Translations under genes and position numbers: made by a program
The notes under the pieces: generated by a model
What the model was told of the DNA's origin: nothing
Databases searched by the model: none
Seen by the model: only the letters and a program-made list of their open reading frames with translations
Assembly: GCF_029873475.1 (NCBI RefSeq)
Contig: NZ_CP123499.1
Location: 62,001-126,000, forward strand
Length of the DNA stretch: 64,000 bases
Origin: Arsenophonus sp. aPb
GTDB lineage: Bacteria; Pseudomonadota; Gammaproteobacteria; Enterobacterales; Enterobacteriaceae
Direction of reading: 5' to 3'
Part shown: piece after piece, positions 56,649 to 64,000 of the stretch
Numbering within the stretch: the first letter of the stretch is position 1
Layout: each line of letters begins with the position of its first letter

Positions 56649-57722
56649 ATGAAGTCAGTATCTTTTATTATTCCAGCATTGCGTAATGCTGGTCCAGTCA
56701 TTGTTGTTAAAGGTATTATAGAATTTATCATTGCAAATCATAAAAATATGGTGATTAACGTGTTCTATTTAGATAGAATAGAACCTGAATTGTCATTTGG
56801 AGTGAACTGTTATCATATTGAAGATAAAAAGAATATTAGTAAACTTTTTAATAGTGATATAGTGCATTCACATTGTTTACGACCTGATTTATACGTTTTT
56901 AAGAATCGCAGTAAAATTAAAGGAAAATGTTTATCAACGCTGCACACTGATATATATAAAGAATATAAAAATAATTATAATAGTATATATGGATTTATTT
57001 TGGAATGGGTGTGGGTTAAATTAATTTTGTCAAAACATGATAATATAATCTGTTTGACTGATTGTATGCGAAGAAAGTACGATAAAAAGATAAAAGAAGC
57101 TGAGTTAATTACTATTAATAACGGCAGGAATATTGATAAAAATATAGGTTTAAATCGATTAGAATTATCAAAGGAAGAAAAAGAAAAAATATCTTTTTTT
57201 AAAAAAAATTATAAAACTATAGGTAGTGTTTCTGTATTATACAAGCGAAAAGGTTTGGCTCAAGTTATTGAATCTTTAGAAAAACTGTCTGATTACTGTT
57301 TTGTAATAATTGGTTCTGGCCCGGAAGAGGAAAATTTAAAAAAATTAGCTGATAAAAAAGGTGTTTCTGATAGATGTTTATTTTTAGGTTCTAAAAAAGA
57401 TGGAAAATTATTTTATTCTTTATTTGATATAGCTATTTTTCCTGCTTTATCTGAAGGTTTTGGATTATCGTTGATTGAGGCACTATATTATTGTTCTTGC
57501 GTTTGTTCCGATATTGATACCTTTAATGAATTATTTAATGTAGATGAAGTTAGTTTTTTTCAGTTAGGTAATATTACTAGTTTAGAAAATGCAATACGAT
57601 ATGCAGATAAAAATAGAGATGAATTTATAAAAAAAGCATATAGTAAATATCTTTCACATTACACTGCGGATATAATGGGTAACCATTATTATAAATTATA
57701 TCTCCGATTAATGGATTCGTAA
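56649..57722 (+). CDS. GT4-family glycosyltransferase
   Basis: A 357-residue GT-B retaining glycosyltransferase. The C-terminal domain is textbook GT4: SVSVLYKRKGLAQVIESLEK (donor-binding Lys), VIIGSGPEEENLKKLAD, FLGSKKDGKLFYSLFDIA and the E-x7-E segment PALSEGFGLSLIEAL. The N-terminus has FIIPALRNAGPVIVVKGI and HSHCLRPD. It adds one residue to the O-unit; donor unknown. Confidence 0.88.
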   Translation: MKSVSFIIPALRNAGPVIVVKGIIEFIIANHKNMVINVFYLDRIEPELSFGVNCYHIEDKKNISKLFNSDIVHSHCLRPDLYVFKNRSKIKGKCLSTLHTDIYKEYKNNYNSIYGFILEWVWVKLILSKHDNIICLTDCMRRKYDKKIKEAELITINNGRNIDKNIGLNRLELSKEEKEKISFFKKNYKTIGSVSVLYKRKGLAQVIESLEKLSDYCFVIIGSGPEEENLKKLADKKGVSDRCLFLGSKKDGKLFYSLFDIAIFPALSEGFGLSLIEALYYCSCVCSDIDTFNELFNVDEVSFFQLGNITSLENAIRYADKNRDEFIKKAYSKYLSHYTADIMGNHYYKLYLRLMDS

Positions 57723-57892
57723 GTGCTTTTTTTCATAAATTTTAATAATAGATATGTTAAACTGAAACATAAAATATTTTAATAATTTTTAATATAATAA
57801 TTATTGAAATTTAAACATTAAGTTTTGATGTTAGAAACAATTAGTCTGTATTATTTATAAATAGTTATTACTATAATCTTTTGAGTTAAATT

Positions 57893-58711
57893 ATGATCCC
57901 ATTCTCAGTACTATTATCTATATATAAAAATGAAAAACCACAATTTTTATTTGATTCTTTAAATAGTATAATAGAGTTACAGATATTAAAACCAAATGAA
58001 ATCATCTTAGTTAAAGATGGTTTATTATCAAAAGAATTAGATGAAGTTATATTATTTTGGGAAAATAAATATCCTAATATTATAAGAGTAATTAATTTAG
58101 ATGTGAATATGGGATTAGGCAAAGCATTAAATGAAGGATTAAAATATTGTTCAAATTCATGGGTATTCCGTATGGATACTGATGATATTAGTGTGCCAGA
58201 TAGATTTTTAAAACAGCTCATATTTATTAAAGATAATCCAGATATAGTACTATTAGGTTCAGGAATAGAAGAGGTTAACCGATCGCTAACAGTTTCCTTC
58301 GGCTATAAATCTGTTCCAATTACATTGATTGAAATAAAAAATTATTTAAAGAAAAGAAATCCTTTTAATCATGTGACAGTTGCATTTAATATCAATGCTA
58401 TTCGATCTGTCGGCGGCTACCAACATCATTTATATATGGAAGATTATAATTTATGGTTAAGAGTAATTGCAGCAGGATATAAAGTGGCTAACATTGATGA
58501 ACCGCTCGTTAAAGTAAGAACTGGAGATTCGATGGTTAGTCGAAGAAGGGGATTAGGTTATATCAAAAGCGAATTTCAGTTAGCTAAATTGAAAGTTAAT
58601 CTGGGTTTTGTTAGCCCTTTATCATCTGTTTGGATTTTTTTCTTACGAAGTTTTCCTAGATTATTACCCACCTTTATTTTGTCCAAAATATATAAAAGAT
58701 TAAGAAAGTAG
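57893..58711 (+). CDS. GT2-family glycosyltransferase (AmsE-like)
   Basis: A 272-residue GT-A inverting glycosyltransferase with the N-terminal VLLSIYKNEKPQFLFDSL, the catalytic-region LGKALNEGLKYCSNSWVFRM and the metal-binding DTDD (near 100) in RMDTDDISVPDRF. MEDYNLWLR near 183 supplies the catalytic-base Glu/Asp. It resembles AmsE and WbdN-type enzymes that often add the second sugar to GlcNAc/GalNAc-PP-Und. It is separated from the previous gene by 170 bases and followed within 10 bases by the epimerase gene. Confidence 0.88.
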   Translation: MIPFSVLLSIYKNEKPQFLFDSLNSIIELQILKPNEIILVKDGLLSKELDEVILFWENKYPNIIRVINLDVNMGLGKALNEGLKYCSNSWVFRMDTDDISVPDRFLKQLIFIKDNPDIVLLGSGIEEVNRSLTVSFGYKSVPITLIEIKNYLKKRNPFNHVTVAFNINAIRSVGGYQHHLYMEDYNLWLRVIAAGYKVANIDEPLVKVRTGDSMVSRRRGLGYIKSEFQLAKLKVNLGFVSPLSSVWIFFLRSFPRLLPTFILSKIYKRLRK

Positions 58712-58721
58712 AAGGATATTT

Positions 58722-59681
58722 ATGCTAACAATCCTCGGAGGTTCCGGTTTTATCGGTACCCGTCTTGCTAATCAATTAGCATCACAGCACATTGACTTTA
58801 AAATTATTGATATTAATAAAAGCCAAGCGCATCCAGATAAATGGGTATTTGGCGATGTGACTAAAGCAGAAACCCTATTGGAGCCATTAAAAGACGCTTC
58901 CATTATTATTAATCTAGCGGCGCAACATCAAGATAATGTTCATCCTATCAGTCTCTATTATGACGTGAATGTGGAAGGGGCGAAAAATGTTTGTCAGGTT
59001 GCTGAACAATTAAATATTAAACAGATTATTTTTACTTCTTCGGTGGCGGTATATGGTTTTGTTGAACAAGAAACCGGCGAAGATGGTAAATTTCAGCCAT
59101 TTAATGATTATGGTAAATCAAAGTTAGCGGCGGAGCAGGTCTATGATAGTTGGCAAGCTAAAGATAGCCAACGGACATTAGTGACTATTCGGCCTACTGT
59201 GGTTTTCGGTGAGGGTAATCGCGGTAATGTTTATAATCTATTTAGGCAAATTGCTGCCGGGCGTTTTTTGATGATTGGTTCAGGTAATAACCAGAAATCG
59301 ATGGCGTATGTGGAAAATGTGGCTGCATTTTTATATTTTGTCACTAAATTAACAGCTGGTCGTCATATTTTTAATTATGTTGACAAACCTGATTTCACCA
59401 TGAATCAGTTAACAGAAATTATTTGTCTGGCATTACACAAACAGAAATCTAATCTACGTATTCCTTTTTCGCTGGGCCTTTTGGCAGGTTATTGTTTTGA
59501 TCTGCTCGCTAAAATAACGGGTAAAAATTTTCCTATTAGTAGTATTCGGGTGAGGAAATTCTGTGCGCGTACGCAATTCAAATCTAATACTATCGCTGAA
59601 ACGGGATTTGAAGCGCCGTTAACCTTGGCAAAAGGGATAGAAAATACCGTTCAGTTTGAGTTTAAAACATCATTAGATTGA
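58722..59681 (+). CDS. NAD-dependent epimerase (Gnu-like, GlcNAc-PP-Und 4-epimerase)
   Basis: A 319-residue short-chain dehydrogenase-fold epimerase: NAD loop GGSGFIGTRL at residues 5-14, Ser in FTSSVAVYG near 108 and the Tyr-Lys pair in FNDYGKSKLAAEQ near 130. Residues about 245-265 form a hydrophobic patch (IPFSLGLLAGYCFDLL), which fits a membrane-near enzyme acting on the lipid-linked sugar, as Gnu (Z3206) does when it turns GlcNAc-PP-Und into GalNAc-PP-Und. Its GC content is much closer to the backbone than to the preceding O-antigen genes. In Proteus and Providencia a gne/gnu gene closes the cluster before yibK, consistent with a conserved flank. UDP-sugar specificity cannot be excluded. 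Confidence 0.75.
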   Translation: MLTILGGSGFIGTRLANQLASQHIDFKIIDINKSQAHPDKWVFGDVTKAETLLEPLKDASIIINLAAQHQDNVHPISLYYDVNVEGAKNVCQVAEQLNIKQIIFTSSVAVYGFVEQETGEDGKFQPFNDYGKSKLAAEQVYDSWQAKDSQRTLVTIRPTVVFGEGNRGNVYNLFRQIAAGRFLMIGSGNNQKSMAYVENVAAFLYFVTKLTAGRHIFNYVDKPDFTMNQLTEIICLALHKQKSNLRIPFSLGLLAGYCFDLLAKITGKNFPISSIRVRKFCARTQFKSNTIAETGFEAPLTLAKGIENTVQFEFKTSLD

Positions 59682-59771
59682 TAAAAAACTTTTTGCTTAG
59701 TTAAACGCAATTGAAAAACTTAACAGTAGCGATGACTATGTTAGAATACCGCGCTTATTGTTGAGGGCTGT

Positions 59772-60275
59772 ATGTTAAACATCGTTTTATTTGAACCGGA
59801 AATTCCACCCAATACTGGCAATATTATTCGTTTGTGTGCTAATACCGGTTGTCAGTTACATTTAATTGAACCGTTAGGTTTTACCTGGGACGACAAACGT
59901 CTACGTCGTGCTGGATTAGATTATCATGAGTTTGCTAATATTCAGCACCATCATGATTACTTTGCTTTTCTAACCTGTGTAGGCTTGTCTCAAGAGCATG
60001 GTCAGACACCATCTGGTAACCGATTATTTGCTTTAACAACCAAAGGAATGCCGAGCCATAGTAGTGTGGCATATCAGCCGGGTGATTATTTAATCTTCGG
60101 ACCGGAGACGCGCGGTTTACCTGCTTATGTTCTTGATGCACTGCCAACTAGTCAAAAGATCCGTATCCCAATGTTAGCGGATAGTCGCAGTATGAATTTG
60201 TCCAATTCCGTTGCGGTGGTGGTATTTGAAGCATGGCGCCAGTTGGATTACTCAGGTGCGTTGTTGCGTGAGTAG
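59772..60275 (+). CDS. trmL: tRNA (cytidine/uridine-34-2'-O)-methyltransferase TrmL
   Basis: A 167-residue SPOUT methyltransferase that 2'-O-methylates the wobble base of two leucine tRNAs. The trefoil-knot motifs are NTGNIIRLCANTGCQLHLIE (near 17), LIFGPETRGLP (near 107) and IPMLADSRSMNLSNSVAVVVFE (near 132). It marks the right boundary of the O-antigen locus (yibK) and converges on cysE with a 26-base gap. Confidence 0.95.
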   Translation: MLNIVLFEPEIPPNTGNIIRLCANTGCQLHLIEPLGFTWDDKRLRRAGLDYHEFANIQHHHDYFAFLTCVGLSQEHGQTPSGNRLFALTTKGMPSHSSVAYQPGDYLIFGPETRGLPAYVLDALPTSQKIRIPMLADSRSMNLSNSVAVVVFEAWRQLDYSGALLRE

Positions 60276-60301
60276 CTTTATTGTTCACCGTTTGGAGATG
60301 G

Positions 60302-61123
60302 TTAGATACCCTCACCAAAACCATGGATTGAATTGCTAAAGTTTTGATCCATATCCAGCGAAGGTTTTTTGCTCTTTGGCGTTCCGACTTTGCGCGCCGG
60401 TACTCCCGCCACGGTAGTGTGCGGCAGCACAGCATGAAGTACTACGGAACCCGCGCCAATTTTGGCGCCCTTGCCAATTTCTATATTGCCTAAAATTTTT
60501 GCTCCTGCTCCGATCATCACCCCTTCACGAACTTTAGGATGCCGATCTCCTTCAGTTTTTCCAGTTCCACCGAGCGTGACCGATTGCAATATTGACACGT
60601 CATTTTCCACTACCGCTGTTTCACCGATAACGATACCGGTTGCGTGATCAAGCATAATGCCGTAACCAATACGAGCAGCAGGATGGATATCAACCGCAAA
60701 AGAGACAGATATTTGGCTTTGCAGATATATTGCTAATGTCTTGCGGTCTACCTTCCATAACCAGTGGCCGATGCGATAAGCCTGTAAAGCATGAAAGCCT
60801 TTTAAATATAATAAAGGGATTGAATATTTGTCGACGGCCGGATCACGTTGCACGATGGCTTTAAGATCACGTGCTGCATAAGCGATCATTTGTTTATCGT
60901 TTTTATAGGCATCTTGAATGATCTCTCGAACAGCAATCGCCGGCATAATCGGGGTAGCTAACTTATTGGCTAGTATATAGCTAAGCGAATCACCAAGATT
61001 GTCATGTTTGAGTAGTGTTGCATGAAAAAAACTGGCTAATATTGGCTCACAATTGGCAAAAGTTTTACCTTCTTGTTTAATTGCCGTCCAAATCTCTTCA
61101 AGTTCTTGTCGTGACATATTCAC
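60302..61123 (-). CDS. cysE: Serine O-acetyltransferase
   Basis: A 273-residue hexapeptide-repeat acetyltransferase that makes O-acetylserine from serine and acetyl-CoA, the committed step of cysteine synthesis. An N-terminal helical domain (about 1-140) precedes the left-handed beta-helix with DIHPAARIGYGIMLDHATG (catalytic Asp-His) and the HPKVREGVMIGAGAKILGNI coils. The C-terminal tail ends HGFGEGI, with the final Ile used by CysK to form the cysteine-synthase complex. It is the last gene of secB-gpsA-cysE, 18 bases after gpsA. Confidence 0.96.
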   Translation of the reverse strand: MNMSRQELEEIWTAIKQEGKTFANCEPILASFFHATLLKHDNLGDSLSYILANKLATPIMPAIAVREIIQDAYKNDKQMIAYAARDLKAIVQRDPAVDKYSIPLLYLKGFHALQAYRIGHWLWKVDRKTLAIYLQSQISVSFAVDIHPAARIGYGIMLDHATGIVIGETAVVENDVSILQSVTLGGTGKTEGDRHPKVREGVMIGAGAKILGNIEIGKGAKIGAGSVVLHAVLPHTTVAGVPARKVGTPKSKKPSLDMDQNFSNSIHGFGEGI

Positions 61124-61141
61124 ACTCTGATATTTTAATAA

Positions 61142-62164
61142 TTAAAAAGCACCTGTATCATTCATTTCATCTTTAGTTGCGCGGCTAAGTAATGTATTTG
61201 CCGCTTCGAGTACATTTTTATTACCGTATAGAACTTGATAGATTTGCTCGGTAATTGGCATTTCTACGCCAACACGTTGCGCTAATGCACGGACTTCTTT
61301 GGTATTTAAGTAGCCTTCAACTACCTGACCAATCTGTTTTTCTGCCTCTTTAGTTTGCATGCCTTGGCCGAGTAGCATGCCAAAGCGGCGATTACGCGAT
61401 TGATTGTCGGTACATGTCAAAACCAGATCGCCTAAACCAGCCATTCCCATAAATGTAGAGGGTTGGGCACCCATAGCGACGCCTAAACGGCTGATTTCGG
61501 CTAATCCTCGGGTGATCAGAGCTGTGCGAGCATTGGCGCCATATCCCATACCATCAGACATACCCGCACCAATCGCAATGACATTTTTGACTGCCCCTCC
61601 TAACTGAACACCGATCATATCTGGATTTTTATAGACGCGAAAAATTTTTCCACAATGAAAAAGTTGCTGTAGCTCTTCACCAAATTGCGCATTAGAGGCG
61701 GCTACCGCAATGGCTGTCGGTAAACCGGCAGCTAATTCTTTGGCGAAGGTTGGGCCAGAGAGGACAGCGAGTGGAATTTTGTCACCGAGTATTTCGCGGG
61801 CAACGTCTTGTAACAGGCGCCCAGTACCATGTTCTAACCCTTTTGTTGCCCAAATAATGCGTGAGTGTGGCGTCAAGTAAGGTTGGATATTTTGCAAAAC
61901 TTGATTAAAAACATGACTTGGGACGACGATCAATATATTGCTACTCGCGGTTATTGCTGTCTTCAAGCAAGCTTCAGGTAACAAATTGTCTGGGAATGGA
62001 ACGTCAGGTAAAAATGCGTGGTTGCAGCGGTCTTGTTGTAATTTTTTAATGTGCTGAGGATCATGTCCCCAAAGTAAAACGCTGTGGCCATTACGGGCAA
62101 GTGTAATGGCTAATGCGGTGCCATAAGAGCCGGCACCGATAACTGTCATCGAAACAGTGTTCAT
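61142..62164 (-). CDS. gpsA: NAD(P)-dependent glycerol-3-phosphate dehydrogenase
   Basis: A 340-residue enzyme that reduces dihydroxyacetone phosphate to sn-glycerol-3-phosphate, the start of phospholipid synthesis. The NAD loop VIGAGSYGTALA is at residues 8-19, the catalytic Lys segment LGGAVKNVIAIGAGMSDG near 190 and the substrate loop NARTALITRGL near 245. The start codon shares one base with the secB stop (TAATG), so translation is coupled. Confidence 0.96.
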   Translation of the reverse strand: MNTVSMTVIGAGSYGTALAITLARNGHSVLLWGHDPQHIKKLQQDRCNHAFLPDVPFPDNLLPEACLKTAITASSNILIVVPSHVFNQVLQNIQPYLTPHSRIIWATKGLEHGTGRLLQDVAREILGDKIPLAVLSGPTFAKELAAGLPTAIAVAASNAQFGEELQQLFHCGKIFRVYKNPDMIGVQLGGAVKNVIAIGAGMSDGMGYGANARTALITRGLAEISRLGVAMGAQPSTFMGMAGLGDLVLTCTDNQSRNRRFGMLLGQGMQTKEAEKQIGQVVEGYLNTKEVRALAQRVGVEMPITEQIYQVLYGNKNVLEAANTLLSRATKDEMNDTGAF

Positions 62165-62640
62165 TAAGCTTCCTGATGATTTGCCGAATTTTCAGTTTGG
62201 GCGGTATGCTGTTGTTGTAGATAGTTCATAAACAAGGCATCAAAATTAACAGGTGCTAAGTTTAGTTGAGGAAAAGTTCCACGGCTAACTAAATTGGTAA
62301 TACATTCGCGCGCATAGGGAAATAAAATATTTGGGCAGTAAGCGCCTAAACAATGAGCCATTTGGCTTTGTTCGATACCATCGATAGAAAATATGCCAGC
62401 TTGTTGCACTTCGCAAAGGAAAGCAGTTTCATCAGCGACGGTGGCGGTAACAGTGACGCGTAAGATAACTTCATAAACATGCTCGGCCAATTCACTAGAC
62501 GAGGTGTCTAGATCTAATTTGACTTCGGGTTGCCACTCTTGCTGAAAAATATTAGGCGCACTTGGTGTTTCAAATGAAATATCTTTGGTGTAAATTCGCT
62601 GGATCTGAAATACCATCTCTTCATGACTTTGTTCTGACAT
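62164..62640 (-). CDS. secB: Protein-export chaperone SecB
   Basis: A 158-residue tetrameric chaperone that keeps presecretory proteins unfolded and delivers them to SecA. Family marks are IQRIYTKDISFETPSAPNIF near the N-terminus, YEVILRVTVTA in the core and YCPNILFPYARECITNLVSR near 108. In E. coli grxC lies just upstream between yibN and secB; here the gap to yibN is only 72 bases and holds no gene. Confidence 0.97.
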   Translation of the reverse strand: MSEQSHEEMVFQIQRIYTKDISFETPSAPNIFQQEWQPEVKLDLDTSSSELAEHVYEVILRVTVTATVADETAFLCEVQQAGIFSIDGIEQSQMAHCLGAYCPNILFPYARECITNLVSRGTFPQLNLAPVNFDALFMNYLQQQHTAQTENSANHQEA

Positions 62641-62712
62641 AATGTTAATTACCTTTTAAATGTCCTTATGATATTGAATTGTATAAACATAATTTCTAAT
62701 GTGTCCGATGAA

Positions 62713-63150
62713 TTACTTTTTACCGCGGGCTAGAGGTAAATTTTCGTTAGACCAGCCTGTAATTCCTTCTTTTAGAATAAAGACACGTTCAAAACCATAT
62801 TGCACCAGTTGTTCAGCAGGTTTAGATGCTTCCATGCCATTTGTTGAGACAACAATAATGGGGTTTTGCTTATGTTTTTCCAATTCTCCGATATTATTGT
62901 CTTTAATTTCTGATGGAGTCAGGTTAATTGAATCAATAATGTGTCCTTTACGAAAATCGTCACGGGAACGTAAATCAATAGTGACCGCTTCTTCTTTATT
63001 AATCAGTTGTATCGCTTGGGCACGGGTGATGTTTTTTGTTTTGGCGAACAAGCCCTTAAAGGTTAAAATAATCACAATGATCAATAAAGCGATCCAGGCC
63101 AGACTGAGTATTGGATGCCGGCTAATAAATTGCATGATTTCTTGCATCAT
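62713..63150 (-). CDS. yibN: Membrane-anchored rhodanese-like protein YibN
   Basis: A 145-residue protein with one N-terminal helix (about 13-35, ILSLAWIALLIIVIILTF) and a rhodanese-fold domain with TIDLRSRDDFRKGHIIDSIN near 60 and FERVFILKEGITGW near 120. The loop where active rhodaneses have a cysteine reads VVSTNGMEASKPA, and the whole protein has no cysteine, so it cannot carry a persulfide. It is likely a structural or regulatory relative linked to protein export. It heads the yibN-secB-gpsA-cysE cluster. Confidence 0.93.
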   Translation of the reverse strand: MMQEIMQFISRHPILSLAWIALLIIVIILTFKGLFAKTKNITRAQAIQLINKEEAVTIDLRSRDDFRKGHIIDSINLTPSEIKDNNIGELEKHKQNPIIVVSTNGMEASKPAEQLVQYGFERVFILKEGITGWSNENLPLARGKK

Positions 63151-63225
63151 GTGGGGTAATTACTCCCGTAGTTAATAATAGATAGATCTAGTTTGCAAAG
63201 TATACCTTTGTCGCTGCGCAATTAC

Positions 63226-63258
63226 AGCCAATTTGCATAAATTGGCTAGAGTTTTTTT
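63226..63258 (+). terminator. Orphan terminator-like hairpin before envC
   Basis: A perfect nine-base stem AGCCAATTT / AAATTGGCT with loop GCAT is followed by AGAG and seven T on the plus strand. No plus-strand gene precedes it: yibN reads the other way. It lies in the 341-base yibN-envC gap, where E. coli has gpmM. It could be the relic terminator of a lost gene or part of a leader. Nothing else is seen in 63151-63491. Confidence 0.6.
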
Positions 63259-63491
63259 GCAAATAGGGTTTATACCGGTGATATTTGCTATCGATATCCG
63301 TTAATTGGTACCCCTTAAAAGGTAGCTGAATGAAAGCAATATTAATAATAACCTATAGTTATTTTGTGATTTGTTGTATAAATGAAGAAATTAAGTTTTT
63401 TCAGTATTATCCTAAAAGAAGCAAAAATGTTTACTAATCATAGTAATTGTCAATAATTTTAAGTGATATTGTTTCAGGATGCTGAACTAAG

Positions 63492-64000
63492 ATGAACAAT
63501 ACCAGCCGATATGGTTCAATCCTAATCCTTTTGGCTCTACTAAAGAGAGTAGTGGTTAAGCCGTTACTCTTTGTCTCGCTATTTTTTATCTTGCCATCGA
63601 TTACCATTGCTAATCCTATCAGTGACAATAAAGTAAAACTGAAAGATCTGTTATCAAATATTGCCGAAAAAGAGAAAAGTGTTAAACAGCAGCAAGCTGA
63701 GAGAAACCATTTACTTGATCAATTGAAAAGTCAGGAAAAAAATATCGCTGCGGCTGGACGTGCATTACATGAAACACGTAAAAAACTTTCGCAGTTAGCA
63801 AAAGAACTAGCTCAATTAAATGAAAATATTAGCCGTTTACAACAGCAAAAACAGATCCATGAATCATTGTTAGCTAAGCAGCTTGATGCCGCGTTTCGAT
63901 TAGGCCAGCAAAAAGGGATTGAATTGTTATTTAAAGGTGAACAAGGGCAACGAGAAGAGCGTATTCTAGCCTATTATAGCTACTTAAATGAAGCTAGACA
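63492..64000 (+). CDS. envC: Murein hydrolase activator EnvC (5' part)
   Basis: The first 169 codons of envC run off the window end. A hydrophobic signal segment (PLLFVSLFFILPSITIA, about 24-40) is followed by a long coiled coil (LKDLLSNIAEKEKSVKQQQ onward) typical of EnvC. The segment LLAKQLDAAFRLGQQKGIEL and EEREERILAYYSYLNEAR-type end match the E. coli protein closely. EnvC recruits and activates the amidases AmiA and AmiB at the septum through its C-terminal LytM domain, which is beyond the window. The ATG at 63492 has AGGA 13 bases upstream. No gpmM precedes it, unlike in E. coli. Confidence 0.9.
   Translation, partial: MNNTSRYGSILILLALLKRVVVKPLLFVSLFFILPSITIANPISDNKVKLKDLLSNIAEKEKSVKQQQAERNHLLDQLKSQEKNIAAAGRALHETRKKLSQLAKELAQLNENISRLQQQKQIHESLLAKQLDAAFRLGQQKGIELLFKGEQGQREERILAYYSYLNEAR

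Noticed and set aside
62699..63175. A 158-codon plus-strand frame opposite yibN
   Set aside because: yibN has a membrane helix, the rhodanese fold and conserved context; the opposite frame has no recognisable feature.

Overview
The window looks like the chromosome of an AT-rich gammaproteobacterium of the Morganellaceae (Proteus/Providencia/Arsenophonus group). The housekeeping blocks are enterobacterial: uspA, rsmJ-prlC, selC, cpxP/cpxRA, and trmL-cysE-gpsA-secB-yibN-envC. The O-antigen locus lies between cpxA and trmL (yibK), an arrangement known from Proteus and Providencia. The low GC, long gene-poor gaps, loss of grxC and gpmM from a conserved neighbourhood, and several decayed mobile genes suggest a host-associated relative such as Arsenophonus. 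That placement is inference, not a database match.

Layout. (1) 0.25-11.4 kb: uspA, gdhA, a type I secretion operon (a putative secreted HExxH metalloprotease, a PrtD-like ABC exporter and a PrtE-like adaptor, with a strong hairpin after the protease gene), then rsmJ-prlC. (2) 11.6-17.5 kb: tRNA-Sec (selC) followed by what reads as a decayed P4-type integrative island: an integrase remnant starting about 160 bases after selC, an apparently intact three-gene ABC-3C conflict/defence operon, an AlpA remnant and a trace of an IS3-type transposase. (3) 17.6-31.6 kb: a visibly more GC-rich biosynthetic cluster with two assembly-line proteins (C-A-T-TE, and A-T-C-A-T-KS-KR-T-TE without an AT domain) and an EntD-like phosphopantetheinyl transferase. 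(4) 32-44.5 kb: sparsely coding accessory DNA with a secreted glycosidase-like protein, an MMPL/RND exporter, an SGNH hydrolase, two outer-membrane beta-barrels, an MrpJ-like regulator and a compact EvgS/BvgS-like phosphorelay with its response regulator. (5) 45.1-48 kb: the Cpx envelope-stress locus, including a CpxQ-like small RNA in the cpxP 3' UTR and a CpxR box. (6) 49-59.7 kb: an O-antigen cluster with a JUMPStart/ops element, genes for a formylated dTDP-3-amino-3,6-dideoxyhexose, flippase, polymerase, a Stealth phosphotransferase, three glycosyltransferases and a Gnu-like epimerase. (7) 59.8-64 kb: trmL, cysE, gpsA, secB, yibN and the 5' part of envC.

How it works together. Much of the window concerns the cell surface and host interaction: Cpx monitors envelope folding, the O-antigen locus builds LPS, and the type I system and beta-barrels act at or beyond the outer membrane. 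The NRPS/PKS cluster supplies its own carrier-protein activator but must borrow malonyl loading, and the O-antigen cluster must borrow dTDP-4-keto-6-deoxyglucose and a WecA-type initiator from elsewhere in the genome.
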